The position numbers and the translations under genes were made by a program. A stretch of 31,840 bases of DNA from positions 1-31,840 of the forward strand of contig JBPYFK010000150.1 of NCBI GenBank assembly GCA_051984675.1, given 5' to 3'. This stretch comes from JBPYFK01 sp051984675 (GTDB lineage: Bacteria > Actinomycetota > Actinomycetes > Mycobacteriales > Pseudonocardiaceae). Below, one piece after another: positions 8,455 through 14,780 of the stretch. The notes below the pieces were generated by a model, which did not search any database, was not told the origin of the DNA, and saw only the letters and a list, made by a program, of their open reading frames with translations. Within the stretch, counting starts at the first letter, position 1. Each line of letters opens with the position of its first letter.

Positions 8455-8508
8455 GCACATCAGGCCATCAAGCAAGTCAGGCCAATCACGCAAGTCAGGC
8501 CAATCACG
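8455..8508. repeat. 18-bp tandem repeat overlapping the RNase stop codon
   Basis: Two exact copies of CAAGTCAGGCCAATCACG (8473-8490, 8491-8508), with a third degenerate copy at about 8455-8472. The minus-strand stop codon of the RNase gene (8506-8504) lies in the last copy. Read on that strand, each unit starts at a TGA, so the stop codon is repeated downstream of itself. Confidence 0.9.
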
Positions 8509-9010
8509 CATTGATGTTCGTGAGCTGGAAGCTCGCGTAGTGGTCGCCGGTGTAGAAGTACTCACCGTGCTCGCCGACGACGAAACGGCGCGCACCACGG
8601 TTCGGGCTGCCCGGGGTGACCACGGTGTACTCCTTGTAGTAACCCTCCGCGCAGTCCGGCAGCACGCCTTCCCGGTTGGTGAACGTCTGGCCGTCCTGCG
8701 GGTACGGGAACGGCCCGCCGGACTTGATCCGGTTCACGGTGTCGGTCGCTTCCTTCGGCAACGACGACAGGTTGACCTGCTTGAACCCGGACGTGTCACC
8801 GCACGGGGCCTGCTCGGTCCGGGCACCGGTCTTGGCGTCGACATGGTGCGCGCTGAGGTGATGCGGCGCGACGGCGGCGTTCGTCGCGGAGAGCGGGTAG
8901 TTGGCCAGGGACTGGCCGGAGACCTGGAATCCCAGCAGCCCCAGGAACGCGACCAGGCCAGCCGCCAGCGCGGTGGCGATGCGGAGAGAGTTCGACGGCA
9001 GCTTGCGCAT
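8504..9010 (-). CDS. secreted guanyl-specific ribonuclease (RNase Sa/St, barnase-like N1/T1 family)
   Basis: Extracellular RNase predicted to cleave RNA after guanosine. Numbered from the upstream GTG (9019; 171 residues), a hydrophobic signal segment spans about 11-35. The mature domain matches Streptomyces RNase Sa: LPKEATDTV, GPFPYPQDGQTFTNREGVLP with guanine-binding Glu117, GYYKEYTV with catalytic Glu130, RGARRF with Arg141 and Arg145, and YTGDHYASF with catalytic His160. All key residues are present, so it should be active. The cysteines (73 and 123) are not at the RNase Sa Cys7/Cys96 positions. ATG 9010 is preferred, giving 168 residues; neither start has a clear Shine-Dalgarno. No barstar-like inhibitor gene is in the window. 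Confidence 0.93.
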   Translation of the reverse strand: MRKLPSNSLRIATALAAGLVAFLGLLGFQVSGQSLANYPLSATNAAVAPHHLSAHHVDAKTGARTEQAPCGDTSGFKQVNLSSLPKEATDTVNRIKSGGPFPYPQDGQTFTNREGVLPDCAEGYYKEYTVVTPGSPNRGARRFVVGEHGEYFYTGDHYASFQLTNINA

Positions 9011-9074
9011 GGCCGGCACGGTAGCGTAACCGTCCGGTCACAGTGTGCGATTGACGGGAACCCGCCAGGTCTGG

Positions 9075-9557
9075 TCACCGAGTTTCGGCGAGCCGCTCCA
9101 GCAACCGCTTCTCGATCGTGGGGGGCAGCAGCCCGGACACGTTGCCGCCGTAGGTGGCGACCTCCTTGAGGAGGGAGCTGGCCAGGAAGCTGTACTCCGG
9201 GTTGGTGGACATGAACAGCGTCTCCACCCCGGACAGTCGCTGGTTCATCTGCGCCATCTGGAGCTCGTAGTCGAAGTCGCTGACCGCCCGCAGTCCCTTG
9301 ACGATCGCGCTGATCCCCTGCGAGCGGCAGTAGTCCACCAGCAGGCCGTGCCAGGCGTCCACCCGGACGTTCGGCCACACGGCCGTGACCTCGCGAAGCA
9401 TGTCCAGCCGCTCCTCAACATCGAACAGGCTTTTCTTGTTCTTGTTGATGAGCACGGCGACAACGACCTCGTCGAAGAGGCCGGCAGCTCGCCCGATGAT
9501 GTCCAGATGACCGTTGGTAACCGGGTCGTAAGAGCCTGGACAAACGGCCTTTCTCAT
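9075..9557 (-). CDS. coaD: pantetheine-phosphate adenylyltransferase
   Basis: Fourth step of coenzyme A synthesis: 4'-phosphopantetheine plus ATP gives dephospho-CoA. About 160 residues, a nucleotidyltransferase fold. N-terminal GSYDPVTNGHLDII contains the TxGH motif, followed by KGLRAVSDFDYELQMAQMN and YSFLASSLLKEVA, which is the ISSS-type motif of the family. ATG 9557 is chosen because family members start two to four residues before the GSYDP motif; ATG 9563 is equally possible, and in-frame ATG 9608 would add an unlikely extension. Same strand as rsmD, 134 bp downstream, with a 17-bp triple repeat in between. Confidence 0.96.
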   Translation of the reverse strand: MRKAVCPGSYDPVTNGHLDIIGRAAGLFDEVVVAVLINKNKKSLFDVEERLDMLREVTAVWPNVRVDAWHGLLVDYCRSQGISAIVKGLRAVSDFDYELQMAQMNQRLSGVETLFMSTNPEYSFLASSLLKEVATYGGNVSGLLPPTIEKRLLERLAETR

Positions 9558-9650
9558 GGTCATTGACGGTAGCAGCCGAACGGCTGACCAGGAGCGACGA
9601 CGTGGCATGGGTCACCTGCTCGTAACCTCCCGGCAGCTCTGCCGTTGTTC

Positions 9651-9701
9651 CCGCCCGTCAACCGTGCCCGCCCGTCAACCGTGCCCGCCCGTCAACCGTG
9701 C
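9651..9701. repeat. 17-bp tandem repeat, three exact copies, spanning the rsmD stop codon
   Basis: CCGCCCGTCAACCGTGC occurs three times without a mismatch (9651-9667, 9668-9684, 9685-9701). The copy nearest rsmD contains its last codons (His-Gly) and TGA stop (9694-9692). The other two repeat the same stop downstream, in the gap before coaD. Confidence 0.95.
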
Positions 9702-10246
9702 TTGGCCCAATGCACCGCGGTGTCTCCGTAGCGGCGGGACCGCAGTGCGGCCAGTGGCGCCGGCCAGTCGGGCTCGCCGCTGCGCGCCGCCCGTTCCACG
9801 ACGACCACGCTGTCCACGTCCGTCCAGCCGCCGGCCACGAGCAGGTCGAGCATGTGCCGCAGCCGCCCGGAATCCACGTCGTACGGGGGGTCGGCCAGCA
9901 CCGCGTCGAACGGCTGGCCGCAGGCCGCGGCGAGCAGGGTCTCGACCTTGCCCTGCTCGACGCGGAAGTCCGCGAAGCCCAGCGCGGCGACGTTGCGCCG
10001 GAGCAGGCCGGCGGCGCGGCGATCGGACTCCACGAACGTCACGTGCGCCGCCCCTCGGGACAGCGCCTCCAGCCCGAGGGCGCCGGAGCCGGCGTACAGG
10101 TCGAGAATCCGCGCGCCGGGCAGCGTCATCGCTGACTCAAGGGCGCTGAACAGCGCCTCCCGCACCCGCTCCGAAGTGGGGCGGGTGCCGCGCTGCGGAA
10201 CCTCGATCCGCCGCCCACCCGCCGTGCCGGCCACGATCCTCGTCAC
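9692..10246 (-). CDS. rsmD: 16S rRNA (guanine966-N2)-methyltransferase RsmD
   Basis: SAM-dependent methyltransferase that modifies G966 of 16S rRNA during 30S assembly. 184 residues. The N-terminus MTRIVAGTAGGRRIEVP and RPTSERVREALFSAL are characteristic. SAM-binding motif I is ILDLYAGSGALGLEALSRGA, and the catalytic motif IV is LADPPYD. GTG 10246 is the start. The rsmD-coaD pair is conserved in many bacteria. The extreme 3' end, including the stop codon, is part of a 17-bp triplication. Confidence 0.96.
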   Translation of the reverse strand: MTRIVAGTAGGRRIEVPQRGTRPTSERVREALFSALESAMTLPGARILDLYAGSGALGLEALSRGAAHVTFVESDRRAAGLLRRNVAALGFADFRVEQGKVETLLAAACGQPFDAVLADPPYDVDSGRLRHMLDLLVAGGWTDVDSVVVVERAARSGEPDWPAPLAALRSRRYGDTAVHWAKHG

Positions 10247-10294
10247 CGCACCATCGTGGCACCGGCATGCGGCGGGGCGGACTCCAGCGCCCGG

Positions 10295-10780
10295 TTACGG
10301 CAGAACCTGCACCTCGTCGCCCGGGTTGAGGGTGTCGAAGAACCGCTCGGCCGCACTGTGCGAGAGATGGACGCAACCGGCGGATTCCTTCTGGAGGCTG
10401 CCCTCGTGGAACGCGACGCCGGTGGTCGTGAAGAATACCGAGAACGGCATGGGCGCGTTGTTGAACTCGCTGCTCTTGTGGTCGCGGTCCTTCCACTGCA
10501 CGTGGAAGATGCCCACTGGGGTCTCCTCACCTTTGCGGCCGGACGTGATCGGCACCGACCCGTAGGTGGCGTTGCCGTCCTTCTGTAACCACGCCCGTTG
10601 CGCGGACAGGCTCACGCACGCCTTGGCCTGCGGCTCGCAGGGCGTGCGCTCGGACTGATCGGACGCGCGCACGGTCGGATGGGCGGTCGGGGTCGCGGCA
10701 GTAGCCGTGGCGGTGCCCGCGATCAGGCCGCCGAGCGCCAGGGCCGTCATCGTCAGCACGCGCGCTTTCCTGTTACCCAC
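10295..10780 (-). CDS. secreted L,D-transpeptidase (YkuD domain)
   Basis: Small exported protein of 161 residues with a signal peptide ending around ATATAATP (about 20-32) and a C-terminal YkuD domain. Visible are TPVGIFHVQW, catalytic-type His125 in VAFHEGS, and the nucleophile Cys136 in ESAGCVHLS. The family motif usually reads SHGC; here His is replaced by Ala. Such enzymes make 3-3 cross-links in peptidoglycan or attach proteins to it. GTG 10780 is preferred because GAGGAG lies 7 nt upstream; GTG 10795 would add five residues. It follows pyc on the same strand but after a repeat-rich gap and likely has its own promoter. Confidence 0.88.
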   Translation of the reverse strand: MGNRKARVLTMTALALGGLIAGTATATAATPTAHPTVRASDQSERTPCEPQAKACVSLSAQRAWLQKDGNATYGSVPITSGRKGEETPVGIFHVQWKDRDHKSSEFNNAPMPFSVFFTTTGVAFHEGSLQKESAGCVHLSHSAAERFFDTLNPGDEVQVLP

Positions 10781-10798
10781 CTGGTGTCTCCTCACCCT

Positions 10799-10834
10799 CT
10801 ACCTCGTGTGAACTGGCTACCTCGTGTGAACTGG
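10799..10834. repeat. 18-bp tandem repeat, two exact copies, in the L,D-transpeptidase leader
   Basis: CTACCTCGTGTGAACTGG is repeated exactly at 10799-10816 and 10817-10834, immediately upstream of the transpeptidase start region on the minus strand. It could be a paired binding site, or simply another of the short duplications common in this window. Confidence 0.9.
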
Positions 10835-10989
10835 CTCGGCGAGCGCCGGCCCAGCCAAGGTCGGCGCGTCTCTCGCTACCTCCAGGAGACGCACCGGGGT
10901 ACCACCAGGTTGTGTGACCTGCGCGGGAAACCCGAACAGGAGTACTGACGTAGGTCTCGCGTAAGTGCCGTGGCGGGAACGACTGCGCC

Positions 10990-11034
10990 CCCTGAGCACA
11001 GATCGACCCTGAGCACAGATCGACCCTGAGCACA
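10990..11034. repeat. 17-bp tandem repeat, about 2.6 copies
   Basis: CCCTGAGCACAGATCGA occurs at 10990-11006 and 11007-11023, with a partial third copy from 11024. It lies downstream of pyc, just beyond the hairpin at 11039-11074. Apart from the two repeats and that hairpin, the rest of 10781-11090 shows nothing I can assign. Confidence 0.9.
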
Positions 11035-11038
11035 CAGA

Positions 11039-11074
11039 GGGCACCCGACCGTTGTCGACAACAGCCGGGTGCCC
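11039..11074 (-). terminator. hairpin downstream of pyc (probable terminator)
   Basis: GGGCACCCG (11039-11047) pairs with CGGGTGCCC (11066-11074), and the 18-nt loop contains a perfect 12-bp palindrome GTTGTCGACAAC (11051-11062). It starts 17 bp after the pyc stop. There is no long T-tract, as is common for actinobacterial terminators. Confidence 0.65.
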
Positions 11075-11090
11075 TGCTGATCTTGACCGA

Positions 11091-14000
11091 TCAGTGGAGT
11101 TCGATGATCAGGTCGCCGCCTTCGACCTGCTGTACCTTGCCGATCGCGACCCGCTTGACGGTCCCGCCGGCCGGCGCGGTGATCGCGGCTTCCATCTTCA
11201 TCGCCTCGATACTGGCGACGGTCTGGCCGGCTTCCACCGCGTCGCCCTCGGACACCGCCAGGGTGACCACGCCGGAGAACGGCGCGGGCACGTGGCGAGC
11301 GTTGGCGCGGTCGGCCTTCTCCGCCTGGGGCAGGTCGGAGGCCACCGACCGGTCCCGCACCTGGATCGGGCGGAGCTGGCCGTTGAGCGTGGCCATGACG
11401 GTGCGCATCCCGCGGTGGTCGGCTTCGCCGACGGCTTCCAGCCCGATGAGCAGCCGCATGCCCGGTCGCAGGTCCACCGAGTACTCCTCGCCGGGCCGCA
11501 GGCCGTAGAAGAAGTCCTTGCTGCGGAGCTTCGACGTGTCCCCGTACGCCTCGCGGTGCTCGGTGAACTCCTTGGTGGGCTTGGGGAACAGTAGCCGGTT
11601 GAGGGTCTGCCGCCGGTCGTCCGCCAGCCCCTTGCGGTCCTCTTCGGACAGTTCAGCGACCTGGCGCTCGCTGGAACGGCCCTGCAGGGCGCGGGTGCGG
11701 AACGGCTCCGGCCAGCCGCCCGGCGGGTCGCCCAGCTCGCCCTGCAGGAAGCCGATCACCGAGTCGGGGATGTCGAACTTGGACGGTTCGGCCTCGAAGT
11801 CGGCCGGGTCGACGCCGGCTCCGACCAGGTGCAGCGCCAGGTCACCGACCACCTTCGACGACGGGGTGACCTTGACCAGCCGGCCGAGCATCCGGTCGGC
11901 GGCGGCGTACATCGACTCGATCTCCTCGAACTTGTCGCCGAGGCCGAGCGCGACCGCCTGGGTGCGCAGGTTCGACAGCTGGCCGCCGGGGATCTCGTGG
12001 TGGTACACGCGGCCCGTCGGGGACGCCAGCCCCGCCTCGAACGGCCTGTAGACCTTGCGGACCGCCTCCCAGTAGGGCTCCAGGTCGCAGACGGACTGCA
12101 GGTCCAGGCCGGTGGGACGGTCGCTGTGGTCGGTGGCCGCCACGACCGACGACAGCGGCGGCTGCGATGTCGTGCCGGCCATCGACGCCGCCGCACCGTC
12201 GACCGCGTCCACACCTGCCTGGATCGCGGCGAGGTAGGTGGCGAGCTGCCCGCCCGCGGTGTCGTGCGTGTGCAGGTGCACCGGAAGGTCGAACTCCCGG
12301 CGCAGCGCGCTGACCAGCTTCGCGGCGGCGGGTGCCCGCAGCAGACCGGCCATGTCCTTGATCGCCAGGACGTGCGCGCCGGCCCGCACGATCTGTTCGG
12401 CCAGCCGCAGGTAATAGTCCACTGTGTACAGATTCTCGGCGGGGTCGCAGAGATCCGCCGTGTAGCACAGCGCGACCTCGGCGACCGAGCGACCGGTCTC
12501 CCGGACGGCGTCGATCGCGGGACGCATCTGCTCGACGTCGTTGAGCGCGTCGAAGATGCGGAAGATGTCGATGCCGGTGTCGGTGGCCTCCTGCACGAAG
12601 TGCTCGGTCACCTCACGCGGGTACGGCGTGTATCCCACGGTGTTGCGCCCACGCAACAGCATCTGCAGGCAGATGTTCGGCACGGCCTCGCGCAGCGCCT
12701 CCAGCCGCTCCCACGGGTCTTCCGCGAGGAACCGCAGCGCCACGTCGTAGGTCGCGCCACCCCAACACTCCAGGGACAGCAGCTGCGGGGTGAGGCGCGC
12801 GACGTGCGGGGCGACGGTCAGCAGGTCACGGGTGCGTACCCGGGTGGCCAGCAGCGACTGGTGCGCGTCCCGGAACGTCGTGTCGGTGACGCCGACGGTG
12901 GTGGATTCCTTCAGCCAGCGGGCGAAGCCCTCCGGTCCCAGTTCGGTCAGCTGCTGCTTCGAGCCCGCCGGCGGTGCGACCGACAGATCCACTTCCGGCA
13001 GCTTGTGGACCGGGTCGACCGTGTTCGGGCGTTCCCCGTTGGGTCGGTTGACCGTCACGTCGGCGAGGTAGTTCAGCAGCCGCGTGCCCCGGTCGGCCGG
13101 GTGCCGGGCGGTCAGCAGGTGCGGGCGCTCCTCGATGAACGACGTGGTGACCCGGCCTGCGGCGAAGTCGGGATCGTCCAGCACGGCCTGCAGGAACGGG
13201 ATGTTGGTGGCGACGCCGCGGATGCGGAACTCCGCGACGGCGCGGCGCGCCCGAGCCACGGCGGTCGGGAAGTCCCGACCCCGGCAGGACAGCTTCACCA
13301 GCATCGAGTCGAAGTGCGCGCTGATGCTCGTGCCCGCACCGGCGGCACCGCCGTCGAGGCGGATGCCGGCCCCGCCGGGCGAGCGGTAGGCGCTGATCAT
13401 GCCGGTGTCCGGGCGGAAGCCGTTGGCCGGGTCCTCGGTGGTGATCCGGCACTGCAGGGCCGCACCGCGCAACCGGACGGACTCCTGGGTCATGCCCAGG
13501 TCTTCCAGCGTTTCCCCGGCGGCGATCCGAAGCTGCGACTGCACGAGGTCGGCGTCGGTGACCTCTTCGGTCACCGTGTGCTCGACCTGGATGCGCGGGT
13601 TCATCTCGATGAACACGTGCCGGCCCTGCTCGTCGACGAGGAACTCCACGGTTCCGGCGTTGACGTAGCCGATCTGCTGGGCGAACGCGACCGCGTCGGC
13701 GCAGATCCGCTCGCGCAGCTGCGGGTCCAGGTTCGGCGCGGGCGCGAGCTCGATGACCTTCTGGTGCCGGCGCTGCACCGAGCAGTCCCGCTCGTAGAGG
13801 TGGATGACGTTGCCGGCGGCGTCGGCGAGGATCTGCACCTCGATGTGCCGGGGGTTGACCACCGCCTGCTCCAGGAAGACCGTCGGGTCCCCGAAGGCGG
13901 ACTCGGCTTCGCGCATCGCGGCTTCCAGCGCCTCGCGCAGCGCGGAGAGCTCATTGACCCGGCGCATACCCCGGCCGCCACCACCGGCAACGGCCTTGAC

Positions 14001-14468
14001 GAACACCGGGAACCGCATGTTCTCACCGGCGGCCATCAGCTCGTCGACGTCGCTGGAGGGCGCGGAGGAGTCCAGCACCGGCACGCCGGCCCGGCGTGCG
14101 GCGGCCACCGCGGTGGCCTTGTTACCGGTCATCTGGAGGATCTCGGCCGGCGGTCCCACGAACGTGATCCCCGCCTGCTGGCACGCCTTGGCCAGTTCGG
14201 GGTTCTCGGACAGGAAGCCATAACCCGGGTAGACCGCGTCGGCGCCGGCCTTGCGCGCCGCGTTGATGATCTCCTCAACGGACAGGTAAGCGCGCACCGG
14301 ATGGCCCGGTTCGCCGATCTCGTAGGACTCGTCGGCTTTGAGCCGGTGCAGCGAGTTGCGGTCTTCGTGCGGGAACACCGCGACCGTACCCGCGCCGAGT
14401 TCGTATCCAGAACGGAACGCGCGGATTGCGATCTCACCGCGGTTGGCGACGAGAACCTTCCGGAACAT
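11091..14468 (-). CDS. pyc: pyruvate carboxylase
   Basis: Anaplerotic biotin enzyme converting pyruvate, bicarbonate and ATP to oxaloacetate; 1125 residues, full length for a single-chain PYC. Biotin carboxylase comes first (MFRKVLVANRGEIAIRAFR, glycine-rich AVAGGGGRGMRRV at about 160-172, and FIEMNPRIQVEHTVTEE). The carboxyltransferase domain follows (TTVGVTDTTFRDAHQSLLAT, KDMAGLLRA). The C-terminal biotin carrier domain has the AMKM motif with biotinylated Lys1091. ATG 14468 has AGGAGG 9 nt upstream. It follows recG on the same strand after a 312-bp gap, so it probably has its own promoter. Confidence 0.97.
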   Translation of the reverse strand: MFRKVLVANRGEIAIRAFRSGYELGAGTVAVFPHEDRNSLHRLKADESYEIGEPGHPVRAYLSVEEIINAARKAGADAVYPGYGFLSENPELAKACQQAGITFVGPPAEILQMTGNKATAVAAARRAGVPVLDSSAPSSDVDELMAAGENMRFPVFVKAVAGGGGRGMRRVNELSALREALEAAMREAESAFGDPTVFLEQAVVNPRHIEVQILADAAGNVIHLYERDCSVQRRHQKVIELAPAPNLDPQLRERICADAVAFAQQIGYVNAGTVEFLVDEQGRHVFIEMNPRIQVEHTVTEEVTDADLVQSQLRIAAGETLEDLGMTQESVRLRGAALQCRITTEDPANGFRPDTGMISAYRSPGGAGIRLDGGAAGAGTSISAHFDSMLVKLSCRGRDFPTAVARARRAVAEFRIRGVATNIPFLQAVLDDPDFAAGRVTTSFIEERPHLLTARHPADRGTRLLNYLADVTVNRPNGERPNTVDPVHKLPEVDLSVAPPAGSKQQLTELGPEGFARWLKESTTVGVTDTTFRDAHQSLLATRVRTRDLLTVAPHVARLTPQLLSLECWGGATYDVALRFLAEDPWERLEALREAVPNICLQMLLRGRNTVGYTPYPREVTEHFVQEATDTGIDIFRIFDALNDVEQMRPAIDAVRETGRSVAEVALCYTADLCDPAENLYTVDYYLRLAEQIVRAGAHVLAIKDMAGLLRAPAAAKLVSALRREFDLPVHLHTHDTAGGQLATYLAAIQAGVDAVDGAAASMAGTTSQPPLSSVVAATDHSDRPTGLDLQSVCDLEPYWEAVRKVYRPFEAGLASPTGRVYHHEIPGGQLSNLRTQAVALGLGDKFEEIESMYAAADRMLGRLVKVTPSSKVVGDLALHLVGAGVDPADFEAEPSKFDIPDSVIGFLQGELGDPPGGWPEPFRTRALQGRSSERQVAELSEEDRKGLADDRRQTLNRLLFPKPTKEFTEHREAYGDTSKLRSKDFFYGLRPGEEYSVDLRPGMRLLIGLEAVGEADHRGMRTVMATLNGQLRPIQVRDRSVASDLPQAEKADRANARHVPAPFSGVVTLAVSEGDAVEAGQTVASIEAMKMEAAITAPAGGTVKRVAIGKVQQVEGGDLIIELH

Positions 14469-14780
14469 TGCCGGCTACCTCCTGTGGGCAGGTGTCGGAC
14501 GATCAAAAAACAGTACCGCGAAAATTCCGATCAAGGTGAGCGCCCCCTCAGGTGACGCACGTCATGATTGCGCACTCCCACCCATTTTGACCTGGTGAGA
14601 TCGCTTCGCGATACAAGACTCACCCAACGAGAATTTTCTCCCTATTTTCTCATCAGGAAACTGGCACCGGGGTTCCAGAACGGCTCTCACGGCTCCTCCG
14701 CAAAGTTTCGTGATCGATCCCGAAGAAACAGGATCATTTCCAGCGCCGGTCAATTGTTGACCGCGAAGACCGGAGAGCGG
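14469..14780 (-). promoter_or_regulatory. AT-richer intergenic region, likely pyc promoter/leader
   Basis: This 312-bp gap between recG and pyc is visibly richer in A/T than its surroundings, with runs such as GAGAAAATAGGGAGAAAATT and a T6 run near 14505-14510 on the minus strand. It holds an ATCGC-TTC-GCGAT hairpin (about 14598-14610) and an ORF of about 42 codons behind a GGAGGA (minus strand, ending at 14562) that matches no protein I know. It most likely carries the pyc promoter and leader; I cannot pin a -35/-10 pair. Confidence 0.45.
14747..14763 (-). terminator. small hairpin after recG
   Basis: CGGTCAA (14747-14753) pairs with TTGACCG (14757-14763) across a 3-nt loop, 17 bp downstream of the recG stop. 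The stem is short and has no T-tract, so a terminator role is only tentative. Confidence 0.35.

Noticed and set aside
8455..8510. Possible CRISPR array
   Set aside because: Units are directly adjacent 18-bp tandem copies with no unique spacers.
7278..8540. 420-codon plus-strand open frame opposite sepIVA
   Set aside because: Antisense of the coiled-coil sepIVA gene; no domain and no ribosome binding site.
9558..9608. Longer coaD starting at ATG 9608
   Set aside because: An AGG lies before it, but it would add 17 residues ahead of the GSYDP motif, unlike any CoaD I know.
11829..14555. 908-codon plus-strand open frame opposite pyc
   Set aside because: Composition is Arg/His/Gly-rich with no domain; it is the GC-rich antisense frame of a certain pyruvate carboxylase gene.
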